64,000 bases of DNA. Source: Membranipora membranacea. Taxonomy: Eukaryota > Bryozoa > Gymnolaemata > Cheilostomatida > Membraniporidae. Numbering within the stretch: the stretch's first letter is position 1; the number at the start of each line of letters is the position of its first letter. Below are positions 44,201 to 59,272 of this stretch, piece by piece. The stretch spans positions 744,001 to 808,000 of the forward strand of contig OU612065.1 in assembly GCA_914767715.1 (NCBI GenBank), read 5' to 3'. Position numbers and translations under genes: made by a program. A model generated the notes under the pieces. The model saw only the letters and a list, made by a program, of their open reading frames with translations, ran no database searches and had not been told where the DNA came from.

Positions 44201-47200
44201 ATGCTACCATCTCTCCTGTGTTATATGCCAACACTGTACATCCTGAACTGAAACAACAATATCCAGATTGGTCAGAGAGATGCAAACAAATCGGTAAATA
44301 CTGGAGAAAGATGAACACGGAGCAGAGAACTCCGTATCTGGTAAGTCATCAAAGCTTGTGAAATCATGATCATCTGTATATCACTTTCACCTTGTATCGT
44401 TGTGTGAAAATCTTGAATGCTTTCCACCTGTCTGTAACTTGTGATCCTGTGATCTCTTAGCCGTATCATCAAATAAACCCATGAATGACTATACCAAAAG
44501 TTACATCAAGCTTTTTCCCCGGCCAATTTATGATAAGTCAGATTCAAGTTCCTAGTTTCTTTCCTAGAATCTTGCATATAAAGAATAGTTAGATTGATTT
44601 TGACAAGGCCTGTCCTCATCACCTTATTATCATGGTGTGTAGAGGCGTTGTTGATATTTAGTACCAAGTCTCTGAGAGATCTGAAATATAGCATAAATAC
44701 ATGTAAAATGAGTCTTAGTAAAGTGAATGCTGAAAATTGGAAAGTCTATTTATTAGAGCCACCAACATTTTATGTACTGTGTCACTACATCTGTAATACA
44801 TTGGCCCATCCAGACCGAAATTTGGCTCGGCCTCTTATTCCTCTCTGACCATAGCGCTGTCTACCTGCCTAATGTTTGCTGCTTATATACATGAATGTAT
44901 CGATTACTGTGTTGTGCTGATGATTACTGTGTTGTGCTGATGATTACTTTGTTGTGCTGATGATTACTGTGTTGTCTCACTTGTAATGTAGTATCTGTGT
45001 ACTAAGCTGTGACTTGCATGCTTTACAGGACACGGCATACTTTGAGGTTTGTTGTAATTGCTCTCCTATTTATGACCATTATTGTTATTGTCTGTATTCT
45101 CAATGGGAGAAGACAACCATAAACTGTTTAAGTGAGCCACTGAGAAAACCACTGAGAAAACTACTACCGATACAGTAGTGTTATCTGTTTACTGCACATC
45201 TGTCTTATGCTTTGCTCTTCTGTTTCATTCTCTCAGCAGCGTTACATTATGACCAAAATCTCATCACATAAATGTGCAATATTCGATTTAACTATCAAAC
45301 CATTTGGAATTTTGTAACAAATCTAAGTGTGATTCGGGCGTAGGTTTGCTAAATGGTGTTTTGGGCTACTACCAAATATGATTGAAGGATTGGTTGAACT
45401 ATAAATTGTCCCGCTAACTGTACCTCAATGAGTTAAGTGTAATTTGTATATCATGTGTAACACTTAGCGCTCAGTACCTACAAACATGGATGTACGGCTC
45501 CTCCGCATGGTTATTTGAGTGGGGTGGAAGAACCTGTTGATGCTTGAAGACCGATCAATGTTTGCTTATGTATGTCACACAGGCTCCATCATCATAAAGC
45601 ATCATACAAACACCACAAAATTAGACAAGGCACGCCGAACAGCATGTGAAGGATGAGACGATGCGCTTTGTAATTTCTCTCTACTTTATGCTCTGCTTAT
45701 TCTAAAGTTACGAATAAAGGCTGATAAAGCTAGGATATTTGTAATATTTGTCATTCACAAATTGCAGCAAAAAGCACGTGAGAATCGTATAAAGAGATCT
45801 AAGATGAATAAGAGTGCTAGGAGGAAACAGCAGAAGGATAGTCCAATGGGATCACCTAGAGGAGGTCACAGTCCTGGTAGTGCAGCGGCTCAGACTGCTG
45901 AGTCTAACACAGATATCAGTAACACCTTCCCAGGTACCACACAGCCTGGTGTACCTGTGCTGCCAGGTGCTGTGGGTGCAGCACAACTAGCCAGTCAACC
46001 ACCTCCCGGTAAGTAATCTGCTTCACTCATTGTCTCTATATTCTTGCATTGATTTTTGATTTGTTATATTTGTGATTGTGATAAATATTATTCGAGCCAA
46101 CCTCCATTCTGATATGATTATATTTATTATTCAGGCATACAGAGGTCAGATTCTAGGACAGCTCTGAACAACAGTAATCTAACACAAGTATCGGGTCAGC
46201 AGTCAGCTATGGGTCAACCCCCTCAACTCACAGACCATGTCAGGTAACACATTCCCCACTATCTCCACAAACATGGCTGCTAATCAGCAATATAACAGTT
46301 CTTATAGGAATATCACAGCCCATCATGTCTAACCTTGTAGCATTATCATATTGACTTATGCAGCAGCAGATTGAGGCCAACATGCTTGAGATCATTCTAT
46401 GCCGTTTACTTTGGTGGTAAGACTATCCATTATAATTTCAGACCGGAAGGATATACACAACAGCCTGGAACTCCATTTGCTCCAGGACAACAGGGAGCAC
46501 CTGCAGCAGCTGCAGGCTTCCCTTCAGCTGATCAGCTGCCACCACAAGGTGCAGATTCAGCAGCTCATAACCAGGAAGCTAATATGACTAATGTGAGTAG
46601 AAATGTAAGGATGTCTCAAATGGGACCAATGTATATGCTCCATTTGACATGATTTGGTTGGTTAATCTTTTTGAAATGTTGTTTCTTTTAACAAATCTGG
46701 ACTAATACTTGTACTTTTGACTGACAGTTCCCAGGGCCGTTTACCAAACGGCTCACAATGTTGAGTCAGAGAGTTCAGTCTTCTCAAGACAAACAACATC
46801 CACACCATCATATGAATACTGCTGTCAATAAGCAGCAGCTCCTGGTAAGCATACTGACTGCCCCTCACCCCCATCACTTATGGAATGCAGCCTGTTTGCT
46901 TGATTGCTTCGACAGTCCATAGTTGAGCTCTAGGGGACCTGAGCAAAGTGCTTGGCATCTTTTGTAATTCTAGTTTGATGATGCTGGTTAGAGTATATTG
47001 ATCTTTTTAAAAAGTGAATGATTTTCGCTTGTTTGGATTGACTACCACTAATTCCCAGATAGTATGCATGAGGCCTTACCATGTGAAATGTGTTTGGATC
47101 TATAATACTTACCGTACTGCATGACTTCTAACACCTTTGGCTATGATGATGACTAGACTACCAATGTTGTTACTGTATGCCAACTAAATTTCACATGTGT

Positions 47201-50200
47201 TTTTATCCAGGCTGGTATGGCGATGAACACTGATGCAGATGGTAAACAACATCTTCGTGAGCTCCTCGCTCAAAAACAGACAGGAGTTGCTCCTCCTATC
47301 CCTGACAGTGCCGGAGTACGCAACTGGCCGCCAAACCCAGCTATGATAGGTCAGCCGCGACCAGGCAGTTATCCCCCACCCAGGGGCTGGAACCCAATGG
47401 ACAATGCGCCACCAGTAAGAGGGCAATGTAAGTTGATTCACACGATGTTCATTTGTTTCCAAATGAAATCCAGGATTCTTCAATGGTTTCTGTCATTGTG
47501 GTGATCTCTTCAGTTTGATATTACAATACGCCAATGTTATTTGTAGATCCTGGAGTTCCAGGTGCTCCACCACCAGGTGGTCAGCCATTCATGAGACTGC
47601 CAGGCGCTAGGCCTCGATACCCACCTCGTATGGAGCTGACTCCACAACAAGCAGCTATGTACCGAGCCAGAAATCAGGCACCTCCATCTGCCCATGGTCT
47701 ACCTCCAGGCACCCAATACTCCGGGAGGTATCCACATCCTCAACAAATGGTAGGCCATCGATATGATACAAAATCCCTAAACTACAAGCTTATATCAAGC
47801 ACCACGATAAGCCATGCTGTGTCATGGCGAGGAACAAACTGATGCTGACACAACGTTTCTCTGGGTGGTACATGGGTATGAAAAAATAACATCGTGTTGT
47901 GTGTTTTAGATGGGTGGTCGAATGGTGTCTCCTGCAGGATTTGGGCCTGAGGCTTACCAATCAAGACAGAATCCCACCAGAGGGATGGAAGGAGGACAGT
48001 TTACTGCAGGGTCAGCAGATCATGTGACTCCCCAGCGACAGCAGCAAGGAGATTCAGAACAGGAAGTGCTTGATGATTTACTGAGTAAGCACCCCTCTCG
48101 TCTCTCATATTATCTAAATGTCTCTCATATTACTATTCATTTCATGTCATTATTCATCAGATATAGCAATCTATGTGTCGGTTTCTTTGTAGGTGATGGG
48201 ACACTTCTACTGCCACTTGGTGATCCAGTGTTTGACTTGACATTAGCTGAGGTTCATGATAAGAACATGTTTGACCAGCACCTTGGACTCATGAAGGAAG
48301 AAGAAGGAGCAGTGGGAGGTCAGCCACAGGGAAGTGTCGATCAGGAGACGAGCAGCACAACAGGATCTGTTGGATCTCAGTCTAAGACGTCTATCACTAA
48401 GCCTAGTGAACGCACCACTAAGACTGAACCCAAAGAATCACCTAGTCAATCTGCCTCAAATCAATTGAAATTTGGAGGTGCAAATGAGAAAATAAGAGGT
48501 ATGTTGTTCTGTTTTAGTGCAATTTGGACCTGTTTCATCATAATAATTATCCCTGCCAGCATAGTTGACCATTTTTGAAGTATCATGCTGTTCATTTATA
48601 TCGGGTCTTCTGTTTCAGCTGAGTCAAAAGCAGCATTGAATACTTCACCTGTCATACCCTCTGCTACTGAAGTCTCTGTATCCACTCCTGCTGCTGCTTC
48701 CTCCTCCAGCACATGCACCACTGCAGCTGTTGTCAGTACCGGTGAGGATCCTAACAAAGAACAGACAGACAAGGAAGGCGATACGACAGTAACCAGCTCA
48801 GCCTCAGCTACCGCCGCCATAAAAACAGAACCAGCAGCTTCTACAAATCAATCTGTTAAGTCTGAGAGCTCCTCCAGTATCCCACCTGCTACTGCTTGTC
48901 AGGCCAGCACACTCTCTACAGCTAGCAGCTCTCATACAGCTGTGCCACCATCGCCGGCAGCTCAAACTCAGCCTGGGCTGCCAACAGGAGCATCACCGAG
49001 GGGATCTACAGTAAGCTCACCCCGTCCAGGCAGTGTAGTTGGCTCTCCACGGGGTATGGTAGTAAGTGGATCACCTCATCATGTCATGTCCCCTCTACAT
49101 ATGACAAGCTCTCCTCATTCTGTGGGAGCTGTACAGTCTCCCCATCATAGTCAGGCTGGTACTGTACCTAACAGTCCTCACCCCTCAGTACAGGGGATGG
49201 TACCTGGATCCCCTCATCCTGCAGGTATGTCTGGTACAATGGTACCTGGATCTCCTGCACATCCACTCAGTATGATGCCAGGATCACCTCACCCCAGTAT
49301 GGGACACCCTGGAGTCGTACCAGGATCACCACATGGGAGCTTCATAGCTGGATCCCCACATCACCAATCTCCAGGTATGTTAACTTTATATAGCTGGTCA
49401 GTTTAATTGCATGAAGCTCAGCACTGCTGACTGAAAAATAGTTACGTTGTTTTATTGTGATAAAATGCTGTGTATTGTTCCTTCGTCATTTTCCTTTTTC
49501 AAAATGAGGGCTCATTGTTTGATTATATTTGCAGTATCAATGGTCGGGATGGACCAGAGGCCATTCTCCAGACAAGGTACCACGGATCAGAATCCCATGT
49601 TTCAGCGACCACCGTCGGTAGGGCGTGCTATGATGCCTGGTACACCTCAATATGGTCAGCCTCTGACTCCGTCAGCTGCAGTAGGAGGTACTATGCCTTT
49701 GCAGCATGTCACTACTACTACTAAAACACCATATCTAATGGGGGCTGCTGGCCCATTTACCGGGGCCTCATACCCGACAGCTAGCACGGCTTTCACTACA
49801 CCACAGCACGCACATCCACTTAATAGACCTGCTCCTCACTTTGGTATGTCCTAACACAGCCCATATCCAGCACGCCAAACTATCCACAGTACTATCGCTC
49901 TGCTTATTCACATGGTGTGTGTCCATCTGACTGTCTGTCTGTGTGTTTTTGATCATTGCTTACAATAAAGTTTCTTGTATGTGCTACGAAATTAACGCAG
50001 TTATTTGTGTTATGCATGCACGGCCTGAGAGTTTAAAGCTCATACTATCTTTAACGACTGCACTAAATTGTGGATGTGCTTATCTCCTCAACTCTTTGGA
50101 TGTTTAACTTAATAGATGGTCTAATCATGTCTTTTCCAATGGTAGGTTCTTTGTTTACTTACTTTGAATGTGTCTGCAACTGGAAGTGTAATGCAGAAAT

Positions 50201-53200
50201 ATGGTGCTCAAATTTCATTTCCACACATACAGTTGACTGCTCACTTGTTATTATGTGATTATGTTGAGCGAGTCTCTAATGTTGTTAGTATCTTGTAATT
50301 AGTAAAATAGTTATTTTCACAATGAATAATGCTATGCAGACTGTATTATCGGGACTTGTTTTACAACTCACTAGAACAGAAATAAAAATGGCGTATTGAT
50401 TTATGAGCCTGTGAGGGTCATCCATACCCTCCCCAAAAATACTGAGAATATACTGAGTGAACTTGTTGTGCTTCGCTCCGTGTGTCTGCATTCTTTCTCT
50501 CATGACTTGACTCTCCGTAATGTGTACTGATATGTAGGAGCTGGAGGTGAGATGATGCCAGCCAGCCCAGCGATGCCACGTCAGCAATTGGGAGTTAACC
50601 CTCTACAGGATCTGTTAGACGAGGAAAAGAGAAAACAACAGAATGATGGCTCCTCACAGCGCCACTCTCAATCACTCATGTCTGATATAGACTTTGAAAA
50701 ACTAAAGGCTGATGTCGTCAATGATCACTCCGGTAAATGAATCCCTGATTTATCAATTAATGAATATATATATATATATATATATATATGAATATTGAAT
50801 TTATGCTGATATTTGGTTGTTTGTTAAGGGAAGGCTGATCATTCCCAATACAATGGTAACTCTTTTCTGCTGTTCAACTTGTAGGTGGTCTACCACAAAC
50901 CTCACCTCGTGCTGGATTTGAGCCAATGCACATGCCAGGTAATGATGGGTGGCACCATGGTGTTTCTGCAAGTGTTTCTGGTATGGGAGGAGATTTCCAG
51001 CCACCACCTCCACCACCATATCCCGGAACAGGACGTGTTACTCCAGGACAACATATGAGGCCACCCTATCCCTCCGATCACAGGTCTCCAGTCTTGCCTC
51101 CTAATCTGCCTCCACACAGCCCGGGTAACTATAATATACTCAGCCGCTGTCTGTTGATGTAGCTGACGTTTGTAAAAATTTTAGATATGGTAAGATGGTG
51201 GTAAAGTTTTGTTTCTCGATAAAAAGGCGATATTTTTAAAATTGATTGCAGTATGTCTTTTTTCTGTTTTAAATAACTGCTAGTTTGTCTGAACATAAAC
51301 TGTAAGGATTTGTTTAAAGGAATGGGAGGCGGTATGAGGCCTATGATGCCTGTAGCACCAGGCGGGATGCCTATGGAGGGTCTGAAGCCTGATGAACTTC
51401 AATATAGAGACTGGTTACAGCAGAGAGATATCGATATCACAAACCATCTCTCTAAGATGGAGAAAGAGCTCGCTGCTGCCAAAAAACGCAAGAAACAACT
51501 GGTCAATAAGCAGAAAACAGTAAGAGTCACAGCAAAAACACTTCAATATGTTATTGCCAGACAGTAAATTCCACTGTGGTGATGCAATATTTATACTGTT
51601 ATGGGGCGACGCACAACACTTACAGCCAAAGTCCTTACTTGTGAGAGGATAACCCAGTACCTATTGTAAATTACACCACCCAAAACATTCATTGAGGTGT
51701 AACCCAACTTGATATGTGGATCATTAAATTATGGTATATACAGTGTACTCCAATAAGTTCAGGCTTCATGATTCAGAACTCCTGTTAGTTCAGAAGATGA
51801 ATATTCAGCCAAATCTCAATACATTCTAATGTCAAATAATCCAGACTTGTGATGCGAGCTGAAATTTGATAGCTGGTGGTTGCTGGCACCAGTAACAAAA
51901 AAATATGGCTTGGTAGTTGCGATGTGTTAATATGGCACAGTAGATGTGAGACTTGTTATGTGTTAATATGGCACAGTAGATGTGAGACTTGTTATATGTT
52001 AATATGGCACAGTAGATGTCAGACTTGTTATGTGGGCACAGTAGATGTCAGACTTGTTGTTTGTTATTGTAGTTGAGGAAGAGTAATGATGAGTTGAGTG
52101 TAGTAGATGCTCAGTGTTTAGAGCAGGTCACCCGTGATCTCCCCATACTCACTAAGAACGTCGAGGCCCTCAAGGCAGATCAGAAGAACCATCAGAAACT
52201 TCTTCATGAGTTTAGTATGAAGCAGCAGGAGCGTATGATGAATTGGGGGATGATGCACCCTCGTCCCGGAGGTGTACATATGGGTGGTTATCCGGTAGGA
52301 ATGATCAGGATGAGGGCACCCTTCCCCCGATCTATGGATCCTAGACAGATAGAGTTTGAGAGAATGCACCAACAGCGACTTCAGATGATGCGTGGTAATC
52401 GCCCACCTCCCCCTCATCACATGCCCAGACCGCCATACATGGAGGTATGTCATACATTCAGTCAACGTCTAACAATCCAAAACTTACGCCTGTTCTTATG
52501 ACTACTTTGGTAATATCGTGTATGTATATATTGATATCTTCCAGGTCATTTGAATTTACTGGTTTGAAATTTACCCTGCTAACATGTATTGCCTGATTTG
52601 TTAGCTGATGCCAGCTTATATGGCTAGCGGGTCTCTGCTGGGCTGGCTGGGTGTTAGTAAGGCTTCCAGTAATAAGCCCCCTATAGCTGTGTTAGTACAG
52701 GGAAGCTCCTCTCTGGGAATCACTAGCCACCCCTCAGCTCAGCTCACTCAAGCCATCACTGCACCTGTGTCTATAGTGACAGCTGGTGTTAAAGCCATCA
52801 TCGTAAGACTCTCAGCTCCAAACTATCTCACACAGTTGTTCAGCAGAACTGCATGATCACCAGTTTTTTTTACCCTTATTCATTCATATCAGTGTTTGTC
52901 CAGTCATTCTCACATAATGATCAGTACTTTCTTGTTTTTTGGTGGAGGGTATCAATTTTGTAATATGAAATACAGACTCTCTCATTTCTCTTCTTTGAAT
53001 GCTGAAACATTAGCCTTATCACGCGGCTACCAAAAAAGTAGCGGCTTGTTAAGGTTACGGCTAAGGCTACTGAGACATTTAAATCATTCAAATAAAACTG
53101 TATGGATAGAGTGGATAGAATAATATGCTTTGTTGTTATTCCGTCAGCCTGGAATGGAGGGGAAAGGAGTGTATGGAGGGCCCCCTCCTCCCCGTTTCCC

Positions 53201-56200
53201 AGGACAGGCTGTACATTCTCGTATGCCTCTTAACCCTGATGGTTCTGAGATGAATGAGGAAGAGAAGAGGAGATTTATTATTCAGCAGCAGCAGATGGCT
53301 GGCAGCGCACATCCTGCTATGAGGGGGATAACTCCTGAGATGGCAGCGAGGATGCCTCATCATCATCATCATCCTAATCAGCAGCTTAGATATTCAGGTA
53401 TGTATATATTACTCTCTCTATATACTAAGGGAATAAGCTGAATGGGATAAGAGCGCACGACTCCTAGAAGCAAATGATAAGCTTGTCTATAAACGCAATC
53501 AACCCAATCCTTTTATGGGGATGGCGCAGCAATCAGTTAGCATGCTCGCCATTCATTCAAGTAGTTGGTGATGCTGGAGTGGGTTCGAGTCTGATTGTTG
53601 ACGGGGGGTTTTGTGATCAATTTTCCCCCTCCGCAGCACCATAGGGTGCATCACCTTCCATCCCCATCCATCAAAATAATACTGTTCAAAAGAGCTTGCC
53701 AACAGTAGCAATGTTAAATTCTTGACCGAGGATAATTGTAAATTCTTATGAACATTAGGTAAAGGGATACATTGTGTAGGTACTCTTTAACTGTTTACAC
53801 GCTAATATCTTTGTACTAGCAGTAAGGTTTTGCATATTCAAAGACAGAAGTACACCTGATTTTGACTGTACTATTATGATGACACTTTTGTAGGAGATAT
53901 GAATAAAGCACGAGCAGACATGGGACCCCAAGGTGGCCTGCAGAGACAGAAGAGTTCCCCCGCCACAGGGTCCCAGAGAATGCCTACACCTCCTGCATCC
54001 GCTGTCCAACCTGCTAACTCAAAACAACAGCAAAGTAAAGCAAGCCTCGCAGGTTAGATATATTAATATCTGTACGTTGGTTTGCTTGTTGTTTAAGGGT
54101 AGCTTATACAGAACACACTATGCAACACGATCATCTTGATGTAGAACTGAAAGGTTCTTGTACTTACTGTACTAGATCATCTGTTAAATAATTCACCAGT
54201 ACAGAAAAACATGAACCAAAATATGCAAACCACTTAGCAGACACTGGTTATTTGTGTAGGAGCTTCTGTCTGGGTTGGGGTTGTCCCTGTTTCTATATTG
54301 AGAATGTTTTCTGTTAGGCTCAGGGGGTACTGAGGTCCCTAAGAAAAAGCGACAGAGACGTAGAAGGGCTTCGCTCACACTAATTGAGGGTGAATTTCCA
54401 ATCTTGTAACCACTTGCTGTGACTGTTTGTACTTAAACATTCTGTGGTGTTACAGTATTATTCAGTTGTATTCTGTAGTGCTCTGTACTGTATCTACCAC
54501 ATAGCCGACAGTCTAGTGTAGATCTTTTCTTTCTGAAAACTGTACCGTACTAACAACAATATGACACTCTTTGCTAAGCTTTCATTATACTGAAGACCCA
54601 GTAATGGCTTCACTCATTTGAGTTTGAATTTAACCTTGATATAAAAGTAATTTTCAGACGCCAACCCATCAAATAAACACTTTATGTCCCTTGAGTTTGA
54701 TTTGGAATGTTTTGGTCTCTAGTTTTTGTGTAGTGTTGTGAGCTGCTGCTTCCATTGCTTGTCGAACTGAGTGCTTTGGTGTGTCTCTCAAACAAGATGT
54801 ACATAGAAACTATGGATGATAAGTGATACAAGTTTATGTGAGATAATTGAGTTGAAATATACCATGACGTTTTGCTGGACTCCCTGATTGTCCTCAATAA
54901 TCACTAATCCTGCTCATGCTTTCCCTGTCTTGGTGTTGGGAATTACATGCCGAGACCGAATTAACTGTATCGCTCAGTAGATAATAATCCTTTATGATTT
55001 CTGGTTTCAGATAAGCCCATTGTGGGGACGTCGTCATTACATATGGGCACCGTCCCTCTGTCATTCCCTGGACAGCAGCTACATCCTATCCCTAAGCCTG
55101 TAGTAACATCTAAGCCATTTACAACAGGTAAAGTTTCAATCACTAATCTGCTCTCAGTCTAAGCTCCCATCTGCTGGGGTAGATACAGCCTGGTCAGTAT
55201 AGCACTGCTGTATCTGTGCTACTGGTGTAGAACCCAAGCTATATACTGCTGGATTAGAACCCAGGCTATATGATAGGTCATTCATGGTTGTTTGGTCAGT
55301 CAGGAAAGAACATCTACGTTGTACTAATGTTGCTTGATTATAACCAGCGCATAAAGGGCTGACTAAAACAATCAAAAGAAACCTTATGGTAAGCCCAGAG
55401 CCTAAAATACTCAGTTAGATACATGGAATTTTTGATCTTATATTCAAGTTCCCATCCTTTTGCAGAATCTATGAAAAGCACACCAGTAAAGCTGAATGAT
55501 ATGCCACCCAGTGCTATGGCCAGCCTTGGAAACCAGTATCCTCACAAACTGATCAAATCTGAAGTAAAATCTGACACCAATGCTGACCCTAAGACAGCAC
55601 AACCTGTCAGCTCTTCTGTGACCCCTGTGATGACCTCTGCTGTGATCCCTGCTGTGAGCACAGCGTCCACAAGCGTGGGAGGTGGAGCTGAGATATCAGA
55701 GGGTGTGGTCATACCCACCGGACCTCTGCCCTCACCTAAACCTGAAGTGAGCAGCGATGGTACGACTCTAGAGGAGAGGATACAGGCTACAATAAACGCT
55801 GTGGCCGCTCAGGCAGCAGCAGAAGTAGAGGCTGAGGAGAGGGAAGAAGCTGAGAGGCTGAGAAAACTGTCAGCGATGGGAGCTCTGGGAGGTACTGCTG
55901 GTAATCTATCAGATATTAATATGTCTGCTCCTGGTGCTCTTATAGGTATGGTATCAGTAATACTTCTAATAAACTCAAATGTGAAAAGGATTTAACTTCC
56001 GTACTTAATCATCAATGTTCAACTAAGTATACTAAAGAATCTGGGTATGTTGTGTTGACTTGTTATTGTCAGATTCCGAACTGCCTTACAGACTATTGTA
56101 TTATTTTCACTGATATTGACCAGTATGAGTGTTATAATATAGGTATGACAGCACCAGCACATCATCAGTCTGGTATAGCAGTATCTGTGGTGACAGCCAA

Positions 56201-59200
56201 TGTAGACCGTCAGATCTCAGTAACAACCACCAATAGTAATGTCAATAATACTCAACCTAAAGCCAGTGACTATTCACAGCACTATATGCAACAGCCCGGT
56301 AAGTCATATACCCACCGGAGCTTATAGATTATAGATCTGATTCTTTCACTGTCATTATATATAGGCACAACCTACAGCTCACTCGGTCTATGCTGCTAAT
56401 ACACTGATGGCCATATTTGACTTAGTGTGCACTATAAAAGATTATGTTGTGTCCAGTGGCTTACTTAGTCAACTAAAATCTTCTATCTAGTCAACAATTT
56501 TCTTTGTCCTGCCTAACAACTACTAAGAAAATGATTTTCATTACAAGTCATCTCTCAAAGAATGATTGACATGAAATGAGAGAATGTTCATCATTGTTTG
56601 AGAGATGACTTGTGAGATGCATGTGCAGCCTTGCATGGCTTCCTGGCTGCTTCCTTACTATGCTGTTGTGTAAGTGGCTGATGATTGTGTGCAGGCTCTG
56701 CTGCTGCCGCCGCTGCAGGGATAGATAGTGAGTCTGCAGTCCCAGGCTCAGATTCTAACGCTCTGCTGAAGCGCTTACTTGAGAACGCTGCCAAGTCCTC
56801 TGCGGCAGCAGAAGCAGGGGATCCCAGTGTGGAGAGGAGTTACAAGCTGGCTACTATAACACCGGAGCAGCAGAGGCAGCTGAACACAGTCATACAGTCT
56901 ACTTATCCTCCCCGATCCACTATACCTCTATCCCTACCTACAGTAGGTCAGCCTCCTGTACATCAGCGTCCCACTCAGACTCTCTCTACAGTACCCCGGA
57001 TGACCATGCCTCACACCGCTGTACCCAGACTGGGTATGCCTCACTCAGCTCTGCCTAGACCAGCCCTTCTACAGACTACAGTTATGAGACCTGGTATACC
57101 ACACAGTGCTTCAATACCACGTGCTGGTCTACCACCATACCATGAGGACCCGTATCCATGGAACTCTCAACTTGGTATATCACCTGAGTCATGGGCTGCA
57201 ATACCACCGAGAGATAGACAACAAATATATGGTGCGAACTTTCAGCATAACTCTTACCTATGAGCCACCATGATTGTAGTAAACATGTACTCTTTCTTTT
57301 CAATCCTCACTTTTGTGTTCACATGTGTGAGTGCATGCTAGCTTTTTACTTGCATGATTTACGCAGCTTCATTAGTTTCCCGCCATAAACCCCAGTAAAT
57401 CATCCCATACAATGTTCAACAGTAAGATGTTTCAACCTTGATTCTAAGGTACATATTTATTACCCGGATTTATATCAAATATCCCTACTGTAAAACTTTA
57501 ACATCTGCAGTGCAGTATACAGGCCGTAATAATTCCACTTACATTGTGCTGTATATTTCAGTCAGATCATGGCAGTACTGGCAGGCGGTTAGCCTGACTC
57601 AGTATAAAACATATTATATCTGTTACAGGCCAGGTAGAATATTACCTGCTACATTTCTGTTTATTCATAGTTGAGCCTTTGCTTATGTTTGTTTACGTTT
57701 GAGAGTTGTGTGTTCGCTGCTGCTAATAGAAATTAACTGTGTTGTTGGCATATCAGTATGTCTTGATCAGAAATATATTTCCTAGCAATCAAGGGTTCTA
57801 TCAATTTCTGGTTGTTGTTAACCATCTATTGATGTAGAGGTGTATAGTTATGGTATTATCTCATTTTTTTAGAAGCCAGGATGACGCCAAATGGTCAGAC
57901 AATAACCGATAATGGTACAATCATCAGTGTACCTAACTCTGCCCAGAATGCAGCACCAGGGCGTGTGATAAAGACCGGGCCACTGCACGCTATGCAAGCA
58001 ATGCGACCCGGAGTGATAGGTGAGCCACCACAAGGTGGTGCTGCTGCTGCTGCACTTACCGCTCCTTCTCCTAACAAGAAGAAGCGTGCACCTCAAGGGG
58101 ATAAAAAGAAGAAAACCGCCAAGGTCAGTTTATATCCAATACAACAACATAGACCCTGATACGAGCCGCTTCATCTATAATCTAAATGGAATCTGGGCTT
58201 TTGAGTCAATAACATTGAAAGAATAACCTTGCTTTGGAAAGTGTATGTTGTATATTTGTTTGTATGATTGTAGGCGAGTACCCCTGCAACACCGAGTACA
58301 CCCCCTGCGGTTACTACACCGGCCGCCCCTCCCCAGCAGCAGAGCGAACCATTACGTATATACAATGAGCTGGTAACCAGTATGAGATCTCTAACTGCAA
58401 TCAATCTACAAGAGCCACTACTCACAGCCACCACATACACCTCACCTATGCAGGCTATTAAACCTGTTAGGCAACCAAACCAGAGAATCATTGTAAAGCC
58501 TAAAGGTAATCTTAGATTTACTGTCCTCTCTTTGCTTTCTCCTTACAAATTCAAGTGAAAATGAATTTTTATTCCTTCTGAGTGGGTGAGAAAGATTTTA
58601 GAAAATATTAATCACAGAGCCAGCTCCCATTAAAAAGAAGACTCCCGTGTAACCTGAAGGCGAAGCCCCTGGTCGTCTTGGTGTAATTTAATATAGTGTT
58701 TATACCTCAATTTTCAGCGCCGAATCTGGCTGGAAGTTATGGACGCTCGTGTATCGAGGGGAGATATGACATGTATTCTTATGTTCCGTATACTAATGTG
58801 CCGGCTCCTGCTCTGAGATCCTCAAACAGCCAACCTGCTGAGCAGGCTAAGAAAGGTACTGATCACCAATTCGCCCTGACCTTTGTGTTTATGATAAATC
58901 AAATAAATTATTCGCAAAGTTTACCTCCTCGATGACACAAGGATATAAACAACCATGTTGCACGATGGTGATGATATTTCTTATTCTGTAGGCCCAGGTA
59001 AACAGACTAAATCATCTGAGTCGGCGAGCCACGCTGGAGCAGAAGTATACGATCTGAGTAGATTCCAGAAATCTATGACTAAAACTCAGATGTTAGATTT
59101 GAATCTACCATCACCTCCACTGCTTACTAATACAGATACTCACAACAACAGGTATAATATACATCATATAAGTACTGTCATTATACTGTCATCTCTCTGA

Positions 59201-59236
59201 GCAGTCAGCGTGGTACGGGTACTGTTTTACTAAGTC

Positions 59237-59272
<36 letters not shown>

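Noticed and set aside
53515-53600. tRNA gene
   Set aside because: A and B boxes are present, but no complete cloverleaf with paired ends. It fits a tRNA-derived SINE head.
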